Assembly (NCBI GenBank): GCA_037893245.1 | Contig: JBAIAA010000648.1 | Location: forward strand, 496,001-560,000 | DNA length: 64,000 nt | Reading direction: 5' to 3' | DNA from: Crossaster papposus | Taxonomy: Eukaryota > Echinodermata > Asteroidea > Velatida > Solasteridae | Part shown: positions 1-10,506 of the stretch, one piece after another | How the letters are laid out: every line of letters begins with the position of its first letter | How positions within the stretch are numbered: the stretch's first letter is position 1 | Notes under the pieces: generated by a model | What the model saw: the letters and a program-made list of their open reading frames with translations, nothing else | Databases searched by the model: none | Told to the model about the DNA's origin: nothing | Made by a program: the position numbers and the translations under genes

Positions 1-128
1 TTGAAATCTTCAAAATTCAAAGCATCCGTTCTCACTGGAGCGTGAAGCGTAAACCAAGATACTGGTATCATTCGAAGCAGAATGACTCCCTCTACCAAGG
101 TTTACGCCCACATTTACGGAACTATAAT

Positions 129-545
129 CTATGTTAATTTTATGATGATTTTTCCGAGAGTATCATTTTTTCTGATACACCCTGTAGTGCGGCGCTTGCG
201 TTCTAATGCTGGCTGAGAATAAGCTCCAAAATAGTAAACTCGGGGAAGAATGTCTGACCATATGATTGTCAAAGTTGGGCACCATTCCAAACAATCGCGA
301 AGCATGACTGCAACCCTTTGACGCAGAGCAAACTCATCCACCTTAACCAGGTCATTAGTACCTAAATGAACAATTAGAAAAACTGGAGGAGGATAAATTT
401 TACTCAACTCATCCCTGAGGTCATAAAGATCACCTACACCTGCCCCACCTTTACCCTTCCAGTGAATTTGAACTGGGAGGGCAAACCCACACTCAGCACG
501 GCGGATGATTGAGTCACCGACTATCCAAACGGTATCTGAATAAAA
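129..545 (-). CDS. SGNH/GDSL hydrolase-like domain of the DIRS element
   Basis: The frame is open from about 545 to 129. It has block I as VWIVGDSIIRRA (Gly-Asp-Ser, catalytic Ser), block III as HLGTNDL, and a further conserved WSDILPRVYYFGA. These are SGNH-fold hydrolase motifs. The domain follows the recombinase, as in a number of invertebrate DIRS-type elements; its role there is not established. No Met begins the domain. The sequence just upstream is pyrimidine-rich and ends in AG (ACAATTTTATTCAG), so it may be joined to the recombinase by splicing; this is inference, since no matching donor could be fixed. A C-terminal Asp-x-x-His block was not found before the stop, so the domain may be truncated. 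Confidence 0.7.
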   Translation of the reverse strand, partial: FYSDTVWIVGDSIIRRAECGFALPVQIHWKGKGGAGVGDLYDLRDELSKIYPPPVFLIVHLGTNDLVKVDEFALRQRVAVMLRDCLEWCPTLTIIWSDILPRVYYFGAYSQPALERKRRTTGCIRKNDTLGKIIIKLT

Positions 546-631
546 TTGTAAGCAAAATAAAACTAATCACAAACCAACCTGATCATGGTGTATGAATTTA
601 TTTCTGACTTCTATAAGACCAGCTGCGCCGA

Positions 632-1541
632 CTAGCAAAGGTCGGAACCCGACGTATTCGCTATGCTGCAAACCGGTATTGGGCGTATATAGGATAAGAA
701 TGCATTAGAACGCCAGCGCCCCATAGTCTGAATGTCAGCATTGGGAACCCCCATATGTGAGGCCGAAGATGCCGCCCCAATGTGAAACGAATGCCCTTTG
801 ATATGGGCCCCTTCGAGACCCAAAAACGCAAGAGCCTTTTGTAATACAGCATTGAATTGATGCTGTGTAAGTGGACTCCCATCAAAGTGACAGAAAAATG
901 GACCTGAAATGCAAGGGCGAAGAGATGAAAAATGTAATAAGGCTGACACGGGGAAAAGGGCATTGTCGCTAGACTGTACTAAGCGAACGCTCTGGGGGAG
1001 GCCACGCTGATTATTCTTGGAATTTCGAAAACTAATGACCACAGAAACAGCCTTGCTGTCATCATTAGCTTGAGAAAACTGTAAATTTTTTGAACCCAAA
1101 ACAGAGTCACCAAGGCTCTGCCTTGAACAAACTGCAAATTCGCTAACTCGCATAAAACCAAAAAAGGCACTCAGGAACACAGCTTTATAAAATAAAACTG
1201 CCTCGAAATTCGAAGAGCATACCGCAGGTAGAGAACCAAGAATGTGTCGCAACAAAGGCAAGGAAATTGGTAGCCGAGAATCTTTACTCGGGCGAAGCCG
1301 GCGCGCACCCTCTAATAATTTGGAAACGACAATCTTTGGTAGGGTCCACCCACCCCCATAATTTGTGTACATAACCCACACCTGACACATATGTAGCAAT
1401 TGTGGAAGGAGATAAGCCCCTTAGTGAAAGCCATGCGACAAATTGGCAAATCTCATCAGCTAAAAGCCCTCCAGCCCGAAGCATAGGTTTTGTGCGAATT
1501 AGCCGAAATTGCTGCAGACAATAATCGCTCCACCTCATCAT
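632..1541 (-). pseudogene. DIRS tyrosine recombinase (integrase), frameshifted and missing a catalytic Arg
   Basis: A phage-integrase-type tyrosine recombinase would insert the circular DIRS cDNA. The core-binding part (1541-1290) includes SPSTIATYVSGVGYVHKL. A frameshift around 1340-1350 shifts to the frame of 1399-632, which begins the catalytic part with SKLLEGARRLRPSKDSRLP. Motifs seen: the first Arg in FFGFMRVSEF, the HxxR box as GHSFHIGAA, the second box MGRWRSNAFLSYIRP, and the nucleophile Tyr of SYIRP. The HxxR Arg is His, explained by one CpG-type transition (CGC to CAC) near 786. The second DIRS copy in this window keeps Arg at that place. Together with the frameshift this copy should be inactive. 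Confidence 0.88.
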
Positions 1542-2068
1542 CTACCAAACTAGAGGAAAGGGAGGAAGTGGGGTCATAACCTGGTCCGCATGGGGGGATG
1601 CACGACGAAAACGGTCCATCTGAAAACGGGACAAAGCATCCGCGATGTCATTAAACTTCCCTGGCACATGTACAGCTTTAACTGAAATATTAAAATGTAG
1701 GCACTGCAGCACAGAGGGGCGCACTAGTTGCATAATGCGTGCACAGTGTGAAGATTTCTTGTTAATGGTTTGTACCACTGCCGTGTTATCCGTGTGAAAA
1801 ATGACCTTGTGGCCAGCTAGCAAGGGCCCTCAGCACAGCAAACCGACATACAGTGGAAAAAATTCCAACAAAGCAATGTAGGGGCAGAGGCGCAAGAGCT
1901 CGGCCGGCCAACGGCCTTGAACCCATTTTCCACGAAAATATGCACCGTAACCAATACTAGCGGCAGCATCTGTAAACAGGGAAAGGCTAGCATTAGATTC
2001 CCATTCCGCATCCGGAAAAACGAAAACACCATTGAAATTTGTTAGGAATTCAAGCCAAGTTAGCAAAT

Positions 2069-2713
2069 CGTCGTGTGCCCGGAAAAAGGTCGTTAGGGCT
2101 AAAAATGGGTCAAAAGGTCAAATTCGTATTTTTCGAGTAACCGATAGAGAATCAAAACATCTTTCATTTGAAATACATTTCGTCTCCATGGATTACGTCA
2201 TTATGACGTAATTAATTAAATAAAAAGGACGGAAGGCGTTTTGCAATTTTGTGTACCCGGCATAAGGACGTTAGCGTATAATATCAATGGAACAAAACTT
2301 GCTACAAGTGCGTTCACCTCTCCACATATCAGTGGACGTTAACGCGCTTGCAGCAAGGTTTGTTCCCGGAAAAAGGTCGTAAGGATTGTTACCCGGCATA
2401 AGGACGTTAGCGTGTAATACCAATGGAACAAAACTTGTAGCGATAATAGTTCCCGGCATAAGGTCGTTAGCATAAATATGTAAATAACCTCATAGGCCTA
2501 ATTAAGTGATATTTTGAAATACAATTAAGTACCAGTTTTATATAAACAATATACGGTTCTATTCGAACTATTCACAAGATGTACAAGTCGAAATTTCAGC
2601 CTGATGTAGGGTTTAATTTAGAAATGGCAGCACAAAACCTTTAAACTCGATTATCTCAAAAAGTGATTTGTTGCGTGCCTGGGCTTTAACGTCCTTTTCC
2701 TTGGCACACGACG
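2069..2713. mobile_element. Non-autonomous TIR transposon inserted in DIRS RT/RNase H, TSD AAAT
   Basis: The ends are inverted: CGTCGTGTGCC at 2069 and GGCACACGACG ending at 2713. Similarity runs inward about 30 bp (GGAAAAGG, CGTTA). AAAT flanks both sides (2065-2068 and 2714-2717), and removing the element plus one AAAT restores the host frame. The interior has no ORF but holds several forward copies of CCCGGCATAAGGACGTTAG-like sequence (near 2078, 2256, 2366, 2391, 2451) and an inverted one at the right end. These could be protein-binding sites. The superfamily is unknown; the 4-bp AWWT-type duplication is shared with the large transposon at 10185-21466, but the terminal sequences differ. 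Confidence 0.82.
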
Positions 2714-3087
2714 AAATCCAGCCTAGCCCCTTTAGAGATGCGAACCCTGTGGTATGGCTGGGAGAGACCCGAAGCCAAAGCGATTAAGCGGCGCAGAAAA
2801 GCCCGCCCTGGAGGGATGGCCCTGCACAGAAAATTAAGGGACCTAACAAGTGATTGAATGCCCTTCAAGGAAATTGTTCGCTTGCCTAATACCTGCTCAA
2901 TTAGACGGGAAGTGGTTAGTACTTTCTCTGTTGGGACACAGACCGTTCTATCTACGGTGTTGATGTCTAGACCTACAAATGTTAACACTTGAGCAGGACC
3001 AACAGTTTTTTCCTCTGCCAATGGGACCCCTAATGCAGCACAGATGGACTGAAAACATGTTAATAAGTGCGCACAAGCAGGTGCTAA

Positions 3088-4242
3088 TGGCCCTGTCACA
3101 CTAGAACGTTTTAGGCCAACGCGTGAGTAGCGCGTTAAAAATAGTTGATACGCTGGCAAACGCTGAACTTCCACAGAAAAAGTCAAGTTGAACCGTGATT
3201 TCAGCGTGTCCATAACGCGTTAATAACGGGTTCATAGCGTTCGCCAGCGCGTGAATAACGCGTTAGTAACGCGCTCGACGAGTGATGAACGACTGCCCAG
3301 CGCGTGAGTAGCGCGGTCCAACGCGCGCCAGCGTACGGCAACGACCACATGATTAGTTGTACAAAAAGATGACGCGCTACTACAGTAATGGCCCTGTCAC
3401 ACCAGAACGTTTTAGGCCAACGTGTTGAAATTTCGGCAACACGCGGGTAAACGCTGACCAACGCTAGGCCAGCGTTCACAACGCGCTGAGCGCGTTACCC
3501 ACACGCTGGAACACGCTGTCACACGCTGAGACAAAAATACGTTTTTCAACATACCTAAAAAAATTCAGCGTTTGCCAGCGTGTGACTGCACACGCTAGCG
3601 GCGCGCAAAAAGGCCATTACTCACGCGTCGAACGCGCTAGACGATCGTTACCAACCCACTACTCTCACGCTGGCGACCCGCTGTCGTATTTTTACTATAA
3701 ATCAGTGATGCGTTCCTTACACGCTGAGCGCGTTCCTCACACGCTACTTACGCGCTGGCATACGCTATGAACCCGTTATCAACCTGTATGAACACGCTGA
3801 AATCACGGTTCCACTTGACTTTTTCTGTGAAAGTTCAGCAATTGCCAGCGTATCAACTATTTTTAACGCGCTACTCATGCATTGGCCTAAAACGTCCTGG
3901 TGTGGCAGGGCCATAACCAGCGTGTCGCAAGCGTACGCCGGCGTAAGCCAGCGTGTGATTAGCGTGTTGATAACGATCGCCTAGCGTGTTCGACGCGTGA
4001 GTAACGATTCTAAAACGCGCCGCCAGCGTGTGCAGTCACACGCTGGCAAACGCTGGAAATTGTAGCTATTTTGAAAAAAATCTTTTTTCCTCAGCGTATG
4101 ACAGCGTGTCCCAGCGTGTGAGTAACGCGCTCATCGTGTTGCTAACGCTGGCCTAGCGTTGGTTAGCGTTTGCCAGCGTGTTGCCAAAATTACAACACGC
4201 TACTCACGCGTTGGCCTAAAATGTTCTGGTGTGACAGGGCCA
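3088..4242. mobile_element. PIF/Harbinger-type composite MITE, copy 1 (TSD TAA)
   Basis: The 1155-bp element starts TGGCCCTGTCACAC and ends TGTGACAGGGCCA. TAA is duplicated at 3085-3087 and 4243-4245. A 3-bp TWA duplication with such ends is typical of PIF/Harbinger. The body is dense in ACGCG/CAGCGTGT motifs, mostly self-complementary, with no credible ORF. Internal copies of the terminal sequence occur at 3389 (preceded by TAA) and ending at 3913 (followed by TAA). It interrupts the DIRS RT between the VAPL and APAC codons. Confidence 0.88.
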
Positions 4243-4287
4243 TAAGGGGGCGACTAACAAAAAATCATCTAGATTATGTGTTACTAA

Positions 4288-5442
4288 TGGCCCTGTCACA
4301 CTAGAACGTTTTAGGCCAACGCGGGAGTAGCGCGTTAAAAATAGTTGATACGCTGGCAAACGCTGAACTTCCACAGAAAAAGTCAAGTTGAACCGTGATT
4401 TCAGCGTGTCCATAACGCGTTAATAACGGGTTCGTAGCGTTCGCCAGCGCGTGAATAACGCGTTAGTAACGCGCTCGACGACTGATGAACGACTGCCCAG
4501 CGCGTGAGTAGCGCGGTCCAACGCGCGCCAGCGTACGGCAACGACCACATGATTAGTTGTACAAAAAGATGATGCGCTACTACAGTAATGGCCCTGTCAC
4601 ACCAGAACGTTTTAGGCCAACGTGTTGAAATTTCGGCAACACGCGGGTAAACGCTGACCAACGCTAGGCCAGCGTTCGCAACGCGCTGAGCGCGTTACCC
4701 ACACGCTGGAACACGCTGTCACACGCTGAGACAAAAATACGTTTTTCAACATACCTACAAAAATTCAGCGTTTGCCAGCGTGTGACTGCACACGCTAGCG
4801 GCGCGCAAGAAGGCCGTTACTCACGCGTCGAACGCGCTAGACGATCGTTACCAACCCACTACTCTCACGCTGGCGACCCGCTGTCGTATTTTTACTATAA
4901 ATCAGTAATGCGTTCCTTACACGCTGAGCGCGTTCCTCACACGCTACTTACGCGCTGGCATACGCTATGAACCCGTTATCAACCTGTATGAACACGCTGA
5001 AATCACGGTTCCACTTGACTTTTTCTGTGAAAGTTCAGCAATTGCCAGCGTATCAACTATTTTTAACGCGCTACTCATGCATTGGCCTAAAACGTCCTGG
5101 TGTGGCAGGGCCATAACCATCGTGTCGCAAGCGTACGCCGGCGTACGCCAGCGTGTGATTAGCGGGTTGATAACGATCGCCTAGCGTGTTCGACGCGTGA
5201 GTAACGAATCTAAAACGCGCCGCCAGCGTGTGCAGTCACACGCTGGCAAACGCTGGAAATTGTAGCTATTTTGAAAAAAATCTGTTTTTCTCAGCGTATG
5301 ACAGCGTGTCCCAGCGTGTGAGTAACGCGCTCATCGTGTTGCTAACGCTGGCCTAGCGTTGGTTAGCGTTTGCCAGCGTGTTGCCAAAATTACAACACGC
5401 TACTCACGCGTTGGCCTAAAATGTTCTGGTGTGACAGGGCCA
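4288..5442. mobile_element. PIF/Harbinger-type composite MITE, copy 2 (TSD TAA)
   Basis: This copy has the same length (1155 bp) and orientation as the one at 3088-4242; I count about 15 differences by eye. TAA flanks it at 4285-4287 and 5443-5445. The 39-bp unique island between the two copies encodes the RT catalytic box and is not duplicated on either side. This is therefore an independent second insertion, not a tandem duplication of the first. Confidence 0.88.
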
Positions 5443-6141
5443 TAATGAGGAACGGGTTACGCGTTTCACCTGATGCTCGAGCAAAGAGCTACATTTCTCA
5501 AATAAGGCACAAGAAATGCTACACCCCATTGGTAAACATTTGTCGTAATAAAACATGCCTTGAAATGTGAAACCTAGCAACTCATAATCGTCTGGGGATA
5601 TAGGAAGTAAGCGAAAAGCTGACTTAATGTCAGCTTTAGCTAACCAAGCGCCCTCTTCTGCACTGATGGCAAGAGCCACCGCTGTGTCAAATGAAGCATA
5701 ATTTACGGTCATTGAAAGCGTTAATTGAATGGCCCATCGGAAAAGATAAATGGTGAATGAGACGAAAGGAATTGGGTTCCCGTTTGGGCACTAAACCAAT
5801 AAGGGAACACTGCAAATTGGGGAAAGGGCGCTCTGAAAAGGGCCCAGCTATCCTACCCAAAGCTATTTCTGAAGACAATTTGTTGTGGACAACATTAGAT
5901 CGTTCAGCCGCTGAGGCCAAACAAAGGGAATCCCGAGGTAAACTGGGACCAGCATAACCTACAGTGAACCCCTTTGAAAACCCGTTGAACAATTCCTCCG
6001 CATCGGCAACTAGAGGATAATCTACCAGGAATTCCCGCAAAACCGACACCTTAATTGGGGTTGGAAGGTCGAAAAGAGTGAGTTTGAGCAGCATTGCTGG
6101 ATGCCGGCACAGGCTTGGAATTGGTGCCAACTGATGCACGC

Positions 6142-7556
6142 CTAGCCCCCCCCCCCCCCGGCAGCTTGGGAGCTGCGAACATGTTGCATACCTAATGAGG
6201 TACCTGCACCTCCGGCATTTGGATGCACCCAGCGTGGTTGGCTGACTGCGCGGCAACGAGTGGCTCCGTGACCGGCACGCATGCATTTTTGGCAAGTGTG
6301 CGCACATTTGCATTGGGGAAAAGTGCATCCCGCTGAAGAATTGTACGCAAAGCAATGGCCCGGCCTCATTTTGGGCCTATTTGCAGACTGGAAATTACCG
6401 GCCTGGATAGCACCCCTCATCACGGGAGAAGTGACGCTTGCTGCCGCAACTGTGAGCCAAAGCTCGTAATCAATAACCCCACATGACTGCGCTGGGTGAG
6501 CCTCCTGCCTAAGGCGAAATTGCTCGTCATAAGCTTTCCAACCAAGCCCTGGGAATTGCAAGGAAGCAGTGCGAATTATCTCTGCATATTTAAGCAGCTC
6601 TGGCCCACGACCTGGATGTTTAGCAAGATAAATCGACATAAAGACATGAAATGCAGATTGCCACATGTCGAATGTGTCAATCTTCTGGCGCTGCGCTCCC
6701 GGCATTTTCAAGACCAAATTTCCCCCTTCGACAGACACAAACAGGTAAAATTTTGGCTGCGCTGTTCATTGGATTTTGCAATGACTGCAGTTGCAGCATC
6801 GCTGTACAAAACTGAAAAGTCAACAAAAACTCCTTGCCATTTTTTTTCGCGCACCGCTTGGGGAACGTGTAGGCCCAGCGGGGAGGCAACGCTGACCGCA
6901 AGGGCCGGGCATCCTGCCATAGGATCTGGCGAAGCAATAATGTTGGCAGCAGGTGAAATATTAGTGCTAAAAATGCATTCATGCCCAGCACTAGTCATGA
7001 CACTGACAGGGGTAGTTGTGGGATTATAAAAATATGGCCGAAATGGAGGCCTCAACTCACCCCCAGGCACCAGACTGTTAGTGCCAGACATCAAAGAAAA
7101 AGAAACAGGATAATTCCCCTGAACCACTGATTGTGGTTGGGTGGACACAGAGTTCACTGCAGTATGTTCACCAGTGTTCGATGACAGCACTGCCCAATGA
7201 CCAGCAGCGGTAGCGGACGACACCCGTGGTTATGCTTGCATGACCCCCGCTGGAGCCGGGGACAACCCCGCACCGGGAACGCAAGATGTAGAGGGCGGTA
7301 GCTGGTGGTAGTGGTACACATCGGGCCCGTACGCGTGTGGTGGTGGCATGATGACGTCGGACTGCTGACCTGGCTGACGATAGTTTCCCCCGGAAACCTC
7401 CGCTGCAATACCCGCATGACCCAGCACGGCAGGCCCTGGTGGGACGCCACTAACGTCAGCATAGCTAGCAGTAGGCGCTGGCATCGCAGGCTCGCTGATG
7501 TTGCCATAGTTACTGACGTAACCAGTCTGCGCAGACCGAAATGGGGCCATGGGCAC
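6142..7556 (-). pseudogene. DIRS gag-like protein with C-terminal zinc-binding cluster (broken)
   Basis: The N-terminal part (7556-7227) is Pro/Ala/Gly-rich and low complexity. An in-frame TAA near 7224-7226 separates it from 7223-6708, which continues in the same frame. A one-base shift near 6735 moves into the frame of 6738-6142, which carries the conserved gag core: a Trp/aromatic-rich helical stretch including DMWQSAFHVFMSIYLAKHP, then FPGLGWKAYDEQFRLR. A Cys/His cluster follows, with the pattern C-x8-C-x4-C-x4-H-x-C and then C-x5-H-x4-C, probably a nucleic-acid-binding knuckle for RNA packaging. The frame ends just after a run of 14 G (C14 on the plus strand at 6146-6159). One base more or less there joins gag to the RT frame. 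Role assigned by position and motif style. Confidence 0.8.
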
Positions 7557-10184
7557 TGTGAAATTGTAACATTAGCCTGGCCTATTTAACTATTTAAAAA
7601 ACACCAGATGAGCATACTGATGAAAATGAATATTCACTTCTAAAACATTCCTAGTGGTACTACTGCAACATTTTTAAAGCATTTAGTAATGCAGATGTTG
7701 ATTTTCTTATATTTGTTTACCTTTGGGTAATTAACTACTGTCAAGTATCTGAACACATCGTCAGCATTTATTGCCACCACAGCACTCCGCTGGACAATTA
7801 GTACTATCATTTCAAAATGCCTCATTGCTGGACAATTTGGGGATCGTAGTCGAGCTCAAGTTAACACAACAATGCTAAAGCCGTGATGATTATCACTATG
7901 CCAACCTGTGCCAAACTGATGTCTGAAAACGCCATTATCACAGATGAGTTACACAAGATTATGATACAAAAGGGCAGGAAACAAAAGAACAAAAATAAAT
8001 TGACTTGACACTGACAGCTGCACTGCACTGATCGGACTCTTTTCACAATGCCCTTTTCAAAAGGTAATATCTTTTATATAATTCACAAATGGTACTTTAG
8101 ATTTACAAAATACGTTTATAGTTATAAATGGGTGATATGGCTTAGGTTCTAGCCCCACTAGTGTGCCCTACATACAGCACAACGAGTATATAGGGCACAT
8201 TAGTGGGGGTTCATGCAATGAAATACATGTAATTGTAAAATACTGAGATATTTGCCTCCAAATACCGGTACCATGAAAAAGAAATTGACTAGGCCGGCCT
8301 ACCTCGAAAATGACACATAAACAATGTTGATAAGCGCGAGTCTTAGACATTTAACCTTCTAAAAAAGGGGGCAATAGTTTAAACTAGTTTCAACTTCTTT
8401 TAGTATTTTTTTGCAAAAGTGACTGGGTGCCATCATTTAACTCCTTTTCTGGGATCGGACATTACTTGCTGAGCATCTGCATAAACACAATTAATTGAAG
8501 AGATTTTTTTTTTTTCGCAATGGAAATGCAAAATTTACACTAGGTACACACTGGTTAATTGTACAGAGCACTGAATTAACAATTTCTTTTACAAGAACGA
8601 CTTGTTTTAATAGCCGGTATATTCCCACTAAAGACTTTGGTGTTTGCCTTGATAAAGTCTGTACATGTTTTTGAAAGGCTGAATAATTTGTCTTCATTTC
8701 CATGACAAATCCCAAAGTGTCCTCACACACACTGAATATGACATGGGGTGTTAAATTTACCCACAATGCAATTGTATATACAAAATGGAGGCTGCATGAT
8801 GTTGCATACATGCACACCAGTAAGCTTACATCATAAATGTTGAAAGGAGGCAGAAGCCCATGCACGCTAGGCCTAGGCATTTGGTCATAATGAATTCCAT
8901 AGATGATGCTGCTTTATGCTCAAATGTTTATAAATGGAGAAAAAGTACCAGATACAGAGCAGAGACTCGCACAAAAGGTACAGACAACATGGAACCCTAA
9001 TTACTCCCAGTGCCACATTTCGACCGAGGACATTGCCAAATAAATATAGTCACTTGGCAACCACTGAGGATAAAATTGAAGCGTATTGGAGGGCCAAATT
9101 TTCAGCTTCCAGAAATGGTAGTGGCATGATGGAATGCGTGTGTTATTAAAGAAATGCTGCATCGTAAGGGAGTTTTGGCTAGCCACAATGTCGTTCAATG
9201 TGTATCAGACAGTGGAGTACAAGCTACAAAGCCTAATGAATCTACAACAGTGAATGTAGCTTCCAGGTTTACTGAAATGAACAGACAGATGCACTACCAC
9301 AGAACAGCCCTCATAGTACTTTTAATTTGGGTTTTAACAATGACTGTATATTGTTTGATTATGGCATTCAAGTGAAATGCATCGAACACTTCATTATTTA
9401 CAAGCTAATTCATGACTCTAATTCTATAAGAAGCAGAGAAGAAAACTGATTTTGCTCTTTTCTGCAATAACCCAAAATGGCGTATATTTAAAAATGAGAA
9501 TCTCCTCAAATGCTGGAGTGTTCCCCCACCCCCTACCTTGCTCTGCCACACCCCTTATTTTTTTCATGCCCTGCGGTGGGAATGTTGACAATTCAGTGTG
9601 CCCCCAGGAAACTGCACATGCTTTAACTCATCAGGTGGATATTTGTCACCTAAATTTTTCCCCCAGGGGTGGGGACTTTTTTTAAGTGACAATTCCCACC
9701 AAGAGGCATAGGCTGGAGGGGAAGGGGGGGGGGTGGAACTACCAATTGATATGTGCATAATATTTATAAAATAGGACGTGTAATTTCAGAAATCTGGGAC
9801 TTATTCGTAATCAATAAAAAAATGTTTTCAAACTCCGACTTTTGGGGACCGAATCTATCATAAGCAGGGTCAGAACTTGTATTTTGTGCTTTCGGCTTGC
9901 GCACACTTTGACTTGGGAACAAGAAGTCACTTCTTGTGTACTAATTATTTTTTAATTATTACTCAGGTTCTTTTTAAGGCACTTTTTAAAGGTTGGTGAT
10001 CACTTCTCATTTTATTGTGTTATGTTTAAATCGGGTCTGCTGCCAAAACTACTCTAACATTCTGAACTCGCTTTTTGGAATATCAAGTTGAAACACCACA
10101 CACTATGCATGTCATTGGCACCTGGCATGCAAACAAAATAAGTCTGTCCGGCAAAGCAGACGTGTGTCGGCCTAAAGTGTAAAT
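7557..10184. other. Gene-free AT-rich interval
   Basis: No convincing coding region, RNA gene or long repeat was seen between the DIRS element and the large transposon. Short ORFs here have no recognisable motif. There is a poly-G run at 9724-9733 and a weak inverted similarity around GGTGGGAA (9576-9583) and TTCCCACC near 9692. The left target duplication of the large transposon (AAAT, 10181-10184) closes the interval. Confidence 0.6.
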
Positions 10185-10211
10185 GGGTAGTTCCATTTAT
10201 TTGGGGGCCAA
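10185..10211 (+). repeat. Left terminal inverted repeat of the large transposon
   Basis: 27 bp beginning GGGTAGTTCCATTTATT and ending GGGGGCCAA, preceded directly by the AAAT duplication. The partner is at 21440-21466. Confidence 0.88.
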
Positions 10212-10369
10212 CCTGTGACATATGTACCCAAAATTCAAAATGATTATATTTGTATAAATATTTGTTTTTATTTGAATAAAACTTATAAATTTTTAGAAAT
10301 TTTTAAAAATTTTCCAATCAAAGGACATTTTCCCACACAGGAGCAGATCAACTAGACATGCGCCGGTTA

Positions 10370-10395
10370 GGTTCACCGTGTAAACGGGGACACCA
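10370..10395 (+). promoter_or_regulatory. Subterminal motif, left end (candidate transposase-binding site)
   Basis: The core CCGTGTAAACGGGGACACC lies 185 bp inside the left end. Variants of the same motif recur at 13465-13489, inverted at about 13496-13520, and at 13662-13687 and 13840-13865. They also recur at the right end of the element. Its function as a binding site is inferred only from position and reiteration. Confidence 0.55.
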
Positions 10396-10506
10396 AATTG
10401 TTAAAGTCATTATGAAATTTATGTTACAAATGATTGAAATCAGTTGGAATTTTTACTGTTGTAATACTCAATTTTAATCACTTTTGTATGGTGTACTATT
10501 AAGGTC

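Larger units (their letters stand above)
1542..6160 (-). pseudogene. DIRS reverse transcriptase and RNase H, split by three DNA-transposon insertions
   Basis: RT would copy the retrotransposon RNA and RNase H would degrade the template. The N-terminal part (about 6110-5446) contains GLVPKREPNSFRLIHHLSFP, then ADIKSAFRLLPISP and LPMGCSISCALFE. A frameshift lies near 5700. The catalytic box reads HNLDDFLL, in the short island 4246-4284 between two MITEs. The thumb continues at 3084-2718 with GVPLAEEKT and FVGLDI. After the 2069-2713 insertion the RNase H domain follows (2066-1542): FTDAAASIGYGAYF, HTDNTAVV and HVPGKFNDIADALSR. Each insertion is flanked by a short target duplication; without the inserts the frame is continuous across all three sites. 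The gene is dead as it stands, but the RT motifs are well preserved, so the damage is fairly recent. Confidence 0.88.
129..7556 (-). mobile_element. DIRS-like tyrosine-recombinase retrotransposon, degenerate, with three nested insertions
   Basis: Reading on the minus strand from about 7556 down to 129, the order is gag-like protein, reverse transcriptase, RNase H, tyrosine recombinase and an SGNH hydrolase-like domain. RT plus RNase H followed by a tyrosine recombinase instead of a DDE integrase is the hallmark of the DIRS order. No long direct repeats were seen. The coding region is disabled by one in-frame stop and one frameshift in gag, frameshifts in RT and recombinase, and DNA-transposon insertions at 2069-2713, 3088-4242 and 4288-5442. 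The terminal and internal complementary repeats expected of DIRS were not located; the 3' end may lie beyond the left window edge. Confident on class, not on exact ends. Confidence 0.9.

Noticed and set aside
3085..5445. Interpretation of the two MITEs as one insertion followed by tandem duplication
   Set aside because: The island between them is unique RT code and each copy has its own TAA duplication.
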